In this document: positions 1 through 8,585 of the stretch, one piece after another | How positions within the stretch are numbered: position 1 is the stretch's first letter | How the letters are laid out: the number at the start of each line of letters is the position of its first letter | Assembly: GCA_015484985.1 (NCBI GenBank) | Contig: WFUL01000092.1 | Location: 1-14,569, forward strand | Direction of reading: 5' to 3' | Source: Anaerolineales bacterium | GTDB taxonomy: Bacteria; Chloroflexota; Anaerolineae; Anaerolineales; DRMV01 | Length of the DNA: 14,569 nt | Program-made: the position numbers and the translations under genes | Notes under the pieces: generated by a model | What the model saw: only the letters and a program-made list of their open reading frames with translations | What the model was told of the DNA's origin: nothing | The model's database searches: none

Positions 1-44
1 CTTGCACTTTGCAGGAGGCGCCCCCCATCTCATGGCTCCATGCG

Positions 45-344
45 CTTCGGTAACCTTTTCATTTGGTGGTCGCTACCCCCTTCGGTAACATTTTCTTTTG
101 ACTTGACACGACAAGACCACTGAAGTTTGGACAAAAGCCTGGACAATAGAGTGGGGTGCATGCCAAATGTTGCCGAAATCTGCCGGTCCTTTATGGACCG
201 AAAGTTTGGACCACCTCTGCAGGCGGGCCTTTTCCTTTTGGAACGCACAGGTCTGACCAGGCCCCGGACCCAGACAGACCTGTGCGAAACGCTGGGTGCC
301 TTTCCAAAGCGGCACCACCTTTTCTCCCACTTCGGTAACTTTTG
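45..344 (+). repeat. Three short direct repeats, CTTCGGTAAC plus T-rich tail
   Basis: Near-identical copies lie at 45-60, 80-95 and 330-344. Each reads CTTCGGTAAC followed by an optional base and TTTTC or TTTTG. The first two are 35 bp apart and the third is 250 bp further on. A partial copy (CCCCCTTCG) sits at 351-359, just before the tRNA promoter. The unit is too short and the spacing too irregular for a CRISPR array. The function is unknown; it could be a protein-binding site or debris from a repeated element. Confidence 0.5.
244..286 (+). repeat. Head-only copy of the intergenic repeat, folded as a 12-bp inverted repeat
   Basis: CGCACAGGTCTG at 244-255 is exactly complementary to CAGACCTGTGCG at 275-286, leaving a 19-nt loop. 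The segment 249-270 matches the head of the repeats at 3835-3856 and 8601-8622 (consensus AGGYCTRACMAGGYCCYGR followed by ACC). Unlike those copies, it is not followed by the GCGGC-TTC-GCCGC hairpin. Confidence 0.6.
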
Positions 345-364
345 AGTGCACCCCCTTCGCAGGC

Positions 365-393
365 TTGACAGGTACTTAGGGGGCCTGTAGAAT
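365..393 (+). promoter_or_regulatory. Promoter of the tRNA-Ala pair
   Basis: A perfect -35 box TTGACA (365-370) and a near-perfect -10 box TAGAAT (388-393) are separated by 17 bp. Transcription would begin near 400, about nine bases before the first tRNA. This is the strongest housekeeping (sigma-70 type) promoter visible on the + strand. Confidence 0.85.
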
Positions 394-408
394 ACGGGTT
401 GCGAATGT

Positions 409-481
409 GGGCCCGTAGCGCAGTTGGGAGCGCACCTCAATGGCATTGAGGGGGTCGCGGGTTCAAGTCCCGCCGGGTCCA
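409..481 (+). tRNA. tRNA-Ala (anticodon GGC)
   Basis: A full cloverleaf can be drawn. The acceptor stem is 409-415 with 474-480, the D stem 418-421 with 430-433, the anticodon stem CCTCA 435-439 with TGAGG 447-451, and the T stem 457-461 with 469-473 around loop TTCAAGT. The anticodon at 442-444 is GGC, which reads GCC alanine codons. A G3-U70 wobble, the main alanine identity element, is present (G411 with T478). The discriminator is A481 and the 3' CCA is not encoded, so it must be added by nucleotidyltransferase. The gene is co-transcribed with the second tRNA-Ala. Confidence 0.96.
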
Positions 482-487
482 CCTGGA

Positions 488-506
488 GGCGCAGACCACC
501 TGCGCC
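488..506 (+). other. Small hairpin in the tRNA spacer
   Basis: GGCGCA (488-493) pairs with TGCGCC (501-506) between the two tRNA genes. It may help separate or process the dicistronic tRNA precursor. The role is an inference. Confidence 0.4.
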
Positions 507-519
507 CTAACTTTCTTAG

Positions 520-592
520 GGGCCCGTAGCGCAGTTGGGAGCGCGCCGCAATCGCACTGCGGAGGTCGCGGGTTCAAGTCCCGCCGGGTCCA
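520..592 (+). tRNA. tRNA-Ala (anticodon CGC)
   Basis: The acceptor stem is 520-526 with 585-591, the D stem 529-532 with 541-544, the anticodon stem CCGCA 546-550 with TGCGG 558-562, and the T stem 568-572 with 580-584. The anticodon at 553-555 is CGC, which reads GCG alanine codons, and G3-U70 is present (G522 with T589). Discriminator A592 is followed by TG, so CCA is not encoded. It matches the upstream tRNA everywhere except the anticodon arm, position 26 and the first variable-loop base, which points to local duplication followed by an anticodon change. Confidence 0.96.
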
Positions 593-603
593 TGGTCTCT
601 TGA

Positions 604-632
604 CCGGGCGTGGCATGAGCGCCCGGCCTTTT
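604..632 (+). terminator. Terminator of the tRNA pair
   Basis: CCGGGCG (604-610) pairs with CGCCCGG (620-626), a 7-bp GC stem with a 9-nt loop, followed by CCTTTT. It lies 11 bp after the second tRNA and 5 bp before the T-box stem I, so it ends the tRNA transcript or lets some of it run on into the leuS leader. Confidence 0.7.
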
Positions 633-636
633 GATA

Positions 637-875
637 GGGCAGGAGTAGTAGGCCATCCGCCAGCGAGCCGGGGAGGGTGGAAGCCCGGCAAGGCGCCAGC
701 GGAGCGCCGTCAAGGCCGAACTCGCCTGCCCATGCCCGTGCGGTGAACGGTCATCCCGGCCCTGAGCCGCACCGTTCCCCCACGTTACGGGGGCCGAGGG
801 CCGAAGGGAATGCCCCTTCGGAACCAGGGTGGTACCGCGGGAAACCTCCCGTCCCTGAGGGACGGGAGGTTTTTT
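637..875 (+). promoter_or_regulatory. T-box riboswitch, leucine specific, upstream of leuS
   Basis: The base of stem I is GGGCAGG (637-643) with CCTGCCC (725-731). Inside it is a specifier loop with AGTA on the 5' side (644-650 region) and GAA on the 3' side, then CTC (721-723), a leucine codon, closed by GGCC 651-654 with GGCC 714-717. Further stems are 738-743 with 767-772, CCCCC/GGGGG (777-781 with 789-793) and 802-808 with 814-820. The T-box core AGGGTGGTACCGCGG (826-840) has the TGGT bulge that would pair with the uncharged tRNA 3' end (T833 against an A discriminator). In this class, uncharged tRNA-Leu stabilises the antiterminator and allows transcription of the synthetase gene. No clear promoter is visible just upstream. 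Confidence 0.93.
843..875 (+). terminator. T-box regulated intrinsic terminator
   Basis: AACCTCCCGTCCC (843-855) pairs with GGGACGGGAGGTT (859-871) across a TGA loop, followed by a run of Ts to 875. The GTCCCT portion (851-856) is the part that would instead pair with the AGGG of the T-box core in the antiterminator, so the two folds exclude each other. Confidence 0.92.
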
Positions 876-923
876 GGTTGAAAACAATGTGGGTCAAAAC
901 CCCAACTTCCCGGGAGGTGTCCC

Positions 924-3755
<2,832 letters not shown>

Positions 3756-3820
3756 GGACGGTTTGAGAGTTTGCCATTTATCCCTTGCTTCCGTCCATGG
3801 AGGCTGCATAAAGAGGGCGG

Positions 3821-3912
3821 TCCAGGTTTCGCGCAGGCCTGACCAGGCCCTGAACCGCCGGAGAGAAGAAAATGTTAGGCAGCGGCTTCGCCGCTGCCTA
3901 ACATTTTCTCTT
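3821..3912 (+). repeat. Intergenic repeat element, copy with head and hairpin
   Basis: The head AGGCCTGACCAGGCCCTGA followed by ACC (3835-3856) is followed by a purine-rich stretch and the hairpin at 3867-3909. The whole unit aligns with 8586-8680, including the preceding TCCAGG...GCGCA. GGCGGT (3816-3821) also pairs with ACCGCC (3854-3859), with a further CAGG/CCTG pairing inside. The element fills most of the gap between the convergent genes leuS and the BtuF-like gene. Confidence 0.65.
3867..3909. terminator. Long hairpin between convergent genes, likely bidirectional terminator
   Basis: A perfect 20-bp stem (3867-3886 with 3890-3909) has a TTC loop. The inner half is GC-rich (GCAGCGGC) and the outer half is A/T-rich (AGAAAATG with CATTTTCT), so either strand produces a GC stem followed by a U-rich run. 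It lies 111 bp after leuS and 14 bp after the minus-strand BtuF-like gene. Confidence 0.75.
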
Positions 3913-3923
3913 TCTCCTGCAAC

Positions 3924-4727
3924 TTATTCTCCCTTCTCGATGCGCCGGACAATCTGAGTCATCACCTCATCCACCAACCCCGGACCGTAGTGGGCCAGGC
4001 TGTCGTGGGGGAGGACCAGGATAGGCACGTCCAGCCGCAGGCGCTCCCGCAGCATGGCCCGCCAGTGGTCGTCCCGCCGCGCCCGCGTGCGCCTGGGCTC
4101 GTACAGGATGAGGTCCGGCGCGCGGCGCCGGGTCTCTTCGTCATCGGGCTGGAAGTACGCGCGTGCCTGGTCCGCGTAAATGTTCTGCAACCCCAGCCAG
4201 TGCAGCGCGTCCGTCACGTAGGTCATCCCTCCCGCGGTAATGGGCCCGCCCAGGTCCACTTCCCAATAGACCCGTAAATGGGGCAGGCTTCCTCTCAGGT
4301 CCATCAAAAGGGCAGTCAACCGCATGTTCTCCGCTTCTGCCTGGGGAAGGCGGCCCACCACCGCGGCCAGGCACCGCAAGTTCTCCAGAATCCCCCACAC
4401 CGAGAGGGGCACCGGCAGGGCCACCACCGGATACCCCCGCTCCAAGAGCTGCCGGGTGGTCTCCCGTTGCGCGCCCAGGGTGGTGAGGACCAGGTCGGGT
4501 TCCAGGGCTTCCAGCCGGTCCCATACCACCTTGAGGTACGCGCCCACCCGAGGCAGATGGTCTATCCTCCCTTTGGGGCGCTGACAGTAGAGGCTGACCC
4601 CGACCAACCGGTCCTCCAGGCCCAGACGAAAGACCATCTCCGTCATGTCGGGCGCGAGGGAGACGATGCGCCGGGGCCGGTCGGGAACCTCCATCTCCAC
4701 GCCCAGGAACTCGTTGAAGAAGCGCAT
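3924..4727 (-). CDS. BtuF/TroA-like helical-backbone metal receptor protein, no signal peptide
   Basis: The 267 residues fit the Peripla_BP_2 family, which includes BtuF and other vitamin B12 or iron-chelate binding proteins. The N-terminal lobe has the typical pattern RRIVSLAPDMTEMVFRLGLEDRLVGVS (residues 19-45) with Cys48, then DRLEALEPDLVL. A later segment, GGMTYVTDALHWLGLQNIYAD, is typical of the C-terminal lobe. There is no signal peptide, lipobox or membrane segment, and no permease or ATPase gene nearby, so it is probably cytoplasmic and may bind a corrinoid or another ligand without transport. ATG 4727 has GGAGG at 4735-4739, inside the end of yggS. Only 3 bp separate it from the yggS stop, indicating translational coupling. 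Confidence 0.75.
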   Translation of the reverse strand: MRFFNEFLGVEMEVPDRPRRIVSLAPDMTEMVFRLGLEDRLVGVSLYCQRPKGRIDHLPRVGAYLKVVWDRLEALEPDLVLTTLGAQRETTRQLLERGYPVVALPVPLSVWGILENLRCLAAVVGRLPQAEAENMRLTALLMDLRGSLPHLRVYWEVDLGGPITAGGMTYVTDALHWLGLQNIYADQARAYFQPDDEETRRRAPDLILYEPRRTRARRDDHWRAMLRERLRLDVPILVLPHDSLAHYGPGLVDEVMTQIVRRIEKGE

Positions 4728-4730
4728 GGT

Positions 4731-5483
4731 TCAACCTCCGGTGGGGGATGGAGTGCCGGGTCGGGGCCCCAGAATCGCGGTGCCGATGCGCACCCACGTG
4801 GCCCCTTCCTGCACGGCCACCTCGAAATCGTGGCTCATGCCCATGGAGAGGTGGTGCCACCGGCCCTGGGGGAAGCGCCGGGCCAGCCAGTCCCGCAATT
4901 TCCGCAATCGGCGGAAGTAGGGCCGGGAAGCCTCGGGGTTCGGGTTCCAGGGCGGAATGGTCATCACCCCCTGAACGTCAAGGTGGGGCATCTCCAGGAT
5001 TTCCGCAATTTCGTCCATCCACTGGGGCCAAAGAGCCGGGTCCCAGGCAGGCCACCCGTGCTTGCTTTCCTCTCCGCCCACGTTGAACTCCAGCAGCACG
5101 GGCAGCACCCGCCCCTCTTGGACCAGCAGCCGCTCCAGGCGGCGGGCGATTTTCAACCGGTCCACCGAATGCATCATATGGAAATGTCGGACCACGATGG
5201 AAGCCTTGCGGCGCTGCAGGTGGCCAATCATGTGCCAGCGGACCTCCGGCCGAGCCAGGGCCTGGATTTTGGGCAGGGCCTCTTCGGGGTAATTCTCCCC
5301 CAGGTCCCGGGCGCCGGCCTTCACCACGGCCTGCACCTTTTCCAGGGGTTGTCCCTTGGTGACCACCAACAAACGCACTTCCTTGGGGTCCCGTCCTGCA
5401 GTCCGGGCCGCGCGGTACAGGCGTTCCAGCACCTGGTGATAGCGTTGGGCGATGTCCTGGGGTGACAGGGTAGAGAAGGTCAT
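4731..5483 (-). CDS. yggS: YggS/PROSC-type pyridoxal phosphate homeostasis protein
   Basis: This 250-residue PLP-binding protein of the alanine-racemase N-terminal fold helps keep free pyridoxal phosphate and amino-acid pools balanced. Visible family motifs are LLVVTKGQP, with the PLP lysine at residue 43, then GENYPEEALPK, WHMIGHLQRRK, the VLLEFNVGGEESKHGW strand, and the signature LSMGMSHDFEVAVQEGATWVRIGTAILG near the C terminus. I chose ATG 5483: GAGGTGGGG (5487-5495) is correctly spaced for it, whereas the GTG at 5492 lies inside that site. It is the first gene of a two-gene unit with the BtuF-like protein. A weak promoter and a dyad lie upstream. It ends with a short Gly/Pro/Thr-rich tail. 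Confidence 0.93.
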   Translation of the reverse strand: MTFSTLSPQDIAQRYHQVLERLYRAARTAGRDPKEVRLLVVTKGQPLEKVQAVVKAGARDLGENYPEEALPKIQALARPEVRWHMIGHLQRRKASIVVRHFHMMHSVDRLKIARRLERLLVQEGRVLPVLLEFNVGGEESKHGWPAWDPALWPQWMDEIAEILEMPHLDVQGVMTIPPWNPNPEASRPYFRRLRKLRDWLARRFPQGRWHHLSMGMSHDFEVAVQEGATWVRIGTAILGPRPGTPSPTGG

Positions 5484-5520
5484 GGGCCCCACCTCGTGAA
5501 CCAGAGGGATGCGCGGTTTG

Positions 5521-5556
5521 CCGGTGTAATTGTAAACCGGAAGGGGTATGCGTCAG
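5521..5556 (-). promoter_or_regulatory. Possible promoter and dyad upstream of yggS
   Basis: Read on the minus strand, CTGACG (5551-5556) and TACAAT (5529-5534) are 16 bp apart. An imperfect 20-bp palindrome with CCGGT/ACCGG ends (5521-5540) covers the -10 box and could be an operator. Transcription would start about 40 bp before the yggS ATG. Confidence 0.45.
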
Positions 5557-5596
5557 GAAGGGTGTTCGGGCTTCTACGCCGGAAAACGAAAATAGG

Positions 5597-5629
5597 GGGT
5601 GCAGCGGCATCGAGAACGCCGCTGCACCC
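5597..5629 (-). terminator. Terminator after mmsA
   Basis: GGGTGCAGCGGC (5597-5608) and GCCGCTGCACCC (5618-5629) form a 12-bp stem with a 9-nt loop. On the minus strand it lies 30 bp after the mmsA stop and is followed by CCTATTTTCGTTTTCC, which fits an intrinsic terminator. Confidence 0.75.
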
Positions 5630-5659
5630 GGAAGATGACCAAGGCCATGGACGACAGGA

Positions 5660-7129
5660 CTAAAACTCCCGCGTCCACTCGGGGAACCAGCGCTCCACCA
5701 CCACTTTGGTTTGGGTAAAGAACTCGATGGCGTGGCGGTTTTGGGCATGCAGGTCGCCGAAGAAGCTCTGTTTCCAGCCGCTGAAGGGGAAGAAGGCCAT
5801 GGGCGCGGCCACGCCGATGTTGATGCCGATATTGCCCGCTTCCACTTTGTGCCGGAACTCTCGCGCCGCGGCGCCGCTGGAGGTGAAGATGCAGGCCATG
5901 TTGCCGTAGCTCAGGCGGTTAGCGATACGGATGGCTTCGTCCACATCTTTGGCGTGCATGACACCCATCACCGGGCCGAAAATTTCCGTATTGAAAATCA
6001 ACCCACCCTCGGGAACGCCATCCAGGATGGTCGGTCGGAGGAAGAAGCCCTTTTCGTAGCCCGGAATCTTAGCCCCGCGGCCGTCCACCAACAGTTTGGC
6101 CCCCTCTTCCACGCCCTTCTGGATGAGGGACTCAATACGGGCCTTGCTCTCTGCGGAGATGACCGGACCCATTTCCACGCCCTCGTCTTTTCCGTACCCT
6201 ACTTTGCGGGAAGTGGCGGCGTCAGCCAGCAAGGGGAGGAATTTCTCCCGGGCCTCCCCCACAGTAATGACCAGGGATGCCGCCAGGCAGCGCTGTCCGG
6301 CGTTGCCGTACACACTGTCCGTCACGATGCGCACGGTGAGCTCAGGTTCGGCATCGGGCAGGATGATGAGGGGGTTCTTGGCTCCACCCTGAGCCTGCAC
6401 CCGCTTGCCCGCTGCGGCCGCGCGTGCGTACACTTTACGGGCCACCGGTGTGGACCCCACGAAGCTCACCGAAGCCACCCTGGGATGGTCGATGAGCGCG
6501 GTGGCCACCTCCCCCGCGCCGTTCACCAGGTTCACCACACCTGGTGGGAAGCCGGCCTCTTCGATGAGGCCCATGATGCGTTGCATGGTCATGGGGGTGC
6601 GCTCGGAGGGTTTGATGACCACGGTGTTCCCGCACGCCACCGCGTAAGGCATGAACCACATGGGAATCATGGCCGGGAAGTTGAAGGGGGTGATGATGGC
6701 CGCCACACCCACCGGCTGCCGAATCATGTACTCGTCAATGCCCCGGGCGATGTCTTCGGAGAAATACCCCTGCATCAGGATGGGGATGCCACAGGCCACT
6801 TCGATGTTCTCAATGGCCCGCCGCAACTCCCCCAGGGCTTCTTTCAGCGTCTTGCCGTGCTCGTCAACGATTAAACCGGCCAGCTCGTCCAGATGCTCCT
6901 CCATCAGGCGCTTCAAACGGAACAGGGGCTGCACCCGTTCCACCGCGGGCACTTCCCGCCATTCCGGGAAGGATGCCGCGGCCGCCTCCACCGCGGCATC
7001 CACTTCTTCGGGCGTGGAGAAGGGTACCCAGGCCAGGGTCTCGGCAGTGGCAGGATTGAGAATCGGCCGACCGTCTTCTGCCCGGGATTCGACCCACCGT
7101 CCACCGATGTAGTTCTTCAAGCGACGCAT
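5660..7129 (-). CDS. mmsA: CoA-acylating methylmalonate-semialdehyde dehydrogenase
   Basis: This 489-residue aldehyde dehydrogenase superfamily enzyme would convert (methyl)malonate semialdehyde, NAD+ and CoA to propionyl- or acetyl-CoA in valine, thymine or inositol breakdown. The N-terminal YIGGRWVES and NPATAE segments, the nucleotide-binding GSTPVA (225-230) and the catalytic GNAGQRC with Cys281 are clear. The QGGAKN segment (247-252) carries no Glu general base, the hallmark of the CoA-dependent MMSDH branch. The residue after GGAKN is Pro, where I recall His in many relatives. ATG 7129 is preceded by GGAGG (7137-7141), 7 nt away. No other valine or inositol gene is nearby. It follows the TPR gene by 84 bp and may be read from the same promoter if the hairpin at 7175-7201 is leaky. 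Confidence 0.93.
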   Translation of the reverse strand: MRRLKNYIGGRWVESRAEDGRPILNPATAETLAWVPFSTPEEVDAAVEAAAASFPEWREVPAVERVQPLFRLKRLMEEHLDELAGLIVDEHGKTLKEALGELRRAIENIEVACGIPILMQGYFSEDIARGIDEYMIRQPVGVAAIITPFNFPAMIPMWFMPYAVACGNTVVIKPSERTPMTMQRIMGLIEEAGFPPGVVNLVNGAGEVATALIDHPRVASVSFVGSTPVARKVYARAAAAGKRVQAQGGAKNPLIILPDAEPELTVRIVTDSVYGNAGQRCLAASLVITVGEAREKFLPLLADAATSRKVGYGKDEGVEMGPVISAESKARIESLIQKGVEEGAKLLVDGRGAKIPGYEKGFFLRPTILDGVPEGGLIFNTEIFGPVMGVMHAKDVDEAIRIANRLSYGNMACIFTSSGAAAREFRHKVEAGNIGINIGVAAPMAFFPFSGWKQSFFGDLHAQNRHAIEFFTQTKVVVERWFPEWTREF

Positions 7130-7174
7130 AACCCGACCTCCTCATTGAAGAAAGTTGGAAAAAGAGACATCGGG

Positions 7175-7201
7175 GTGTGGGGCGACAAAGCCTCCCCACA
7201 C
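7175..7201 (-). terminator. Hairpin between the TPR gene and mmsA
   Basis: GTGTGGGG (7175-7182) pairs with CCCCACAC (7194-7201), with an 11-nt loop. On the minus strand a TCTCTTTTT run starts about 7 nt after the stem. It could be a weak terminator of the TPR gene or an attenuator in front of mmsA; the gap before the T run lowers confidence. Confidence 0.45.
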
Positions 7202-7213
7202 AACTTCTCTCCC

Positions 7214-8038
7214 TTATTCTGTGGGCTCCAGGGGCTTCCCGGAGCGTAACCGTTCCAACAAGGCCTGCGCCTGGAGTTGGGCGTTGTAGGTAATGGGCAT
7301 AAGCAGAAAACGCTCCAGATCTTGAATGGCTTCTTCCCTTCGATCCAGGTGGGCCAGGGCCATGGCCCGGTTGAAATAGGCCGCGGCAAAGTTGGGATCC
7401 AGCTGAAGGGTCTTGTCCAGATGTTCCAGCGCCTTGTCATTGTCACCCATTTTTAGGTACAGGGTGCCCAGGTTGAAATGCGCCGCCACACTGTCCGGTG
7501 CCAAACTCAAGGCTTTGAGGAAGTCTTTTTCGGCCAGGTCGTACATATCTAGCTGGAAGTAGGCCAATCCCCGATTCAAGTACACCCGGGCATCATCGGT
7601 GAGCCCCATTTGGATGGCGGTGTTCAAATCCTCTACAGCCGAGGCAGGACGGTCTAGACTCAAGTACACCGAAGCACGCGCGGCATAGGCCTGGGGAAAG
7701 TGGGGTTGCTGCTCCAGAGCTGTAGTGAGGTCCTGAAGGGCCTCCTCAAAGCGTTCCATCTGAGTGTACACCAGGGCCCGGTAATAATAGGCCTGGGGAG
7801 CATCATCGGGACTGGCCGCGATGGCCACATTGAAGGCCTCCAAGGCGGCGTACAGGTCTCCTGCCTGGGAGCGTTCCAGGCCCAGTTGGACGAAATCTTG
7901 CACGATTTGCGCGCGTTGGCTTCGGGTGTCCGTTGCCGTTTTTGCGCGCTGGTAACTCCAAAACAAGAACACAAGGCTTCCCAGGATGAGAACCCCACTC
8001 AAAATAGTGAGCAAGATGACCAGCGGTTTGCGACGCAT
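7214..8038 (-). CDS. Membrane-anchored tetratricopeptide-repeat protein
   Basis: The 274 residues start with basic MRRK and one membrane segment (about residues 5-27, LVILLTILSGVLILGSLVFLFW). There is no clear cleavage site, so it is probably an N-terminal anchor. About six TPR units follow (roughly 46-79, 82-113, 115-148, 150-182, 184-216 and 218-250), with typical patterns such as AYYYRALVYTQMERFEEALQ and AAHFNLGTLYLKMGDNDKAL. TPRs form a protein-binding scaffold; the partner is unknown. I chose ATG 8038 over a GTG six bases upstream because GGAGG (8044-8048) is correctly spaced for the ATG and overlaps the GTG. The gene starts 15 bp after the small gene upstream, so the two form one transcript. 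Confidence 0.88.
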   Translation of the reverse strand: MRRKPLVILLTILSGVLILGSLVFLFWSYQRAKTATDTRSQRAQIVQDFVQLGLERSQAGDLYAALEAFNVAIAASPDDAPQAYYYRALVYTQMERFEEALQDLTTALEQQPHFPQAYAARASVYLSLDRPASAVEDLNTAIQMGLTDDARVYLNRGLAYFQLDMYDLAEKDFLKALSLAPDSVAAHFNLGTLYLKMGDNDKALEHLDKTLQLDPNFAAAYFNRAMALAHLDRREEAIQDLERFLLMPITYNAQLQAQALLERLRSGKPLEPTE

Positions 8039-8053
8039 GCACACCTCCCGAGT

Positions 8054-8386
8054 TCACGAGGAAAGAAAGCGTGAGAGAATATCCCCTTCTGGGGGTAAGG
8101 GTGTTTGGAAGAGCCAGGCCACGTCCAGCCAGAAACCGGGGAGAATGCGGCTTTCCAGGCAGCCTTGGGAGAGGCGTTGCACCCGGTAGCGGTCACCCTC
8201 CAGGGTGCGGAACTGGTGCTCAGCATGCACCGAGGAATGCATGATGACCTCTTCCCGCACGAATTGCCAGAAGACGTTTTCCGGCGCTTCTTCCAGGTAG
8301 CGTTCCAGGCTCCAGCCCAGGATACGAATCAGGTAGGGAGTTTCCAGGGGCCGACGAGTGCGGGCATCCACCAGTAGCGCTTGCAT
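8054..8386 (-). CDS. Small protein with Uma2-like C-terminal tail, function unknown
   Basis: The 110 residues begin at ATG 8386, preceded by GGGAGG (8396-8401). A longer frame to 8449 has no ribosome binding site and would run over the promoter. Residues 67-98 (YRVQRLSQGCLESRILPGFW, then LDVAWLFQTPLP) resemble the tail I recall at the end of Uma2-family endonuclease-like proteins. The catalytic body of that family (a PD-(D/E)XK-like fold of about 150 residues) is absent. The N-terminal half (LETPYLIRILGWSLERYLEEAPENVFW) matches nothing I recognise. There is no signal peptide or membrane segment. It is first in a transcript with the TPR protein. It could be a Uma2 remnant or a separate small family; the function cannot be assigned. 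Confidence 0.7.
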   Translation of the reverse strand: MQALLVDARTRRPLETPYLIRILGWSLERYLEEAPENVFWQFVREEVIMHSSVHAEHQFRTLEGDRYRVQRLSQGCLESRILPGFWLDVAWLFQTPLPPEGDILSRFLSS

Positions 8387-8425
8387 GAAGAACGGCCTCC
8401 CTCGGTGGGACGTTTGGTTGTTTCT

Positions 8426-8457
8426 ATCATACCGAAATTCACATACCACGACGTGGT
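8426..8457 (-). promoter_or_regulatory. Putative promoter with overlapping palindromic operator
   Basis: On the minus strand, TATGAT (8426-8431) lies 39 bp before the ATG of the small gene. At the expected -35 position there is no good consensus but a perfect 13-bp palindrome, ACCACG-A-CGTGGT on the + strand (8445-8457). A repressor or activator bound there would control the small gene and the TPR gene. The regulator is unknown. Confidence 0.5.
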
Positions 8458-8585
8458 GGGTTTTTAGGGATTAGGGATAAGGAAAAAGCACTTATACGCA
8501 CCTTTCCCCTTTTCTTCAAGGCGAAGGATCTGAAGTCAGGACACGAGTTGGGACAAAGTGGTGAATTGCTCGGCTTGGAAGACTA

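Larger units (their letters stand above)
1..364. other. Intergenic region with short repeats and hairpins, no convincing gene
   Basis: I see no gene with a ribosome binding site or a recognisable product here. The stretch holds three copies of CTTCGGTAAC (from 45, 80 and 330), each followed by a T-rich run. It holds a small hairpin (184-189 with 195-200, loop TTTAT), a perfect 12-bp inverted repeat (244-255 with 275-286), and a hairpin GGTGCC/GGCACC (295-300 with 311-316) followed by CCTTTTCT, which looks like a weak terminator. A lone TTGACA at 103-108 has no matching -10 box. A short open frame on the + strand (127-345) crosses these structures and is probably chance. Confidence 0.6.

Noticed and set aside
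101..147. Second promoter from TTGACA at 103-108
   Set aside because: No -10 box occurs at 16-18 bp. The nearest candidate, GACAAT at 142-147, is 33 bp away.
45..344. CRISPR-like array from repeated CTTCGGTAAC
   Set aside because: The repeats are only about 10-16 bp, spacing is 35 and then 250 bp, and no cas genes are present.
127..345. Possible 72-codon gene upstream of the tRNAs
   Set aside because: It has no ribosome binding site or recognisable product, and it runs through a perfect inverted repeat and other hairpins, so it is more likely non-coding.
4278..5465. Open frame on the + strand across yggS and the BtuF-like gene
   Set aside because: It overlaps two clear minus-strand genes and has no family motif; its sequence is Gln, His, Pro and Gly rich.
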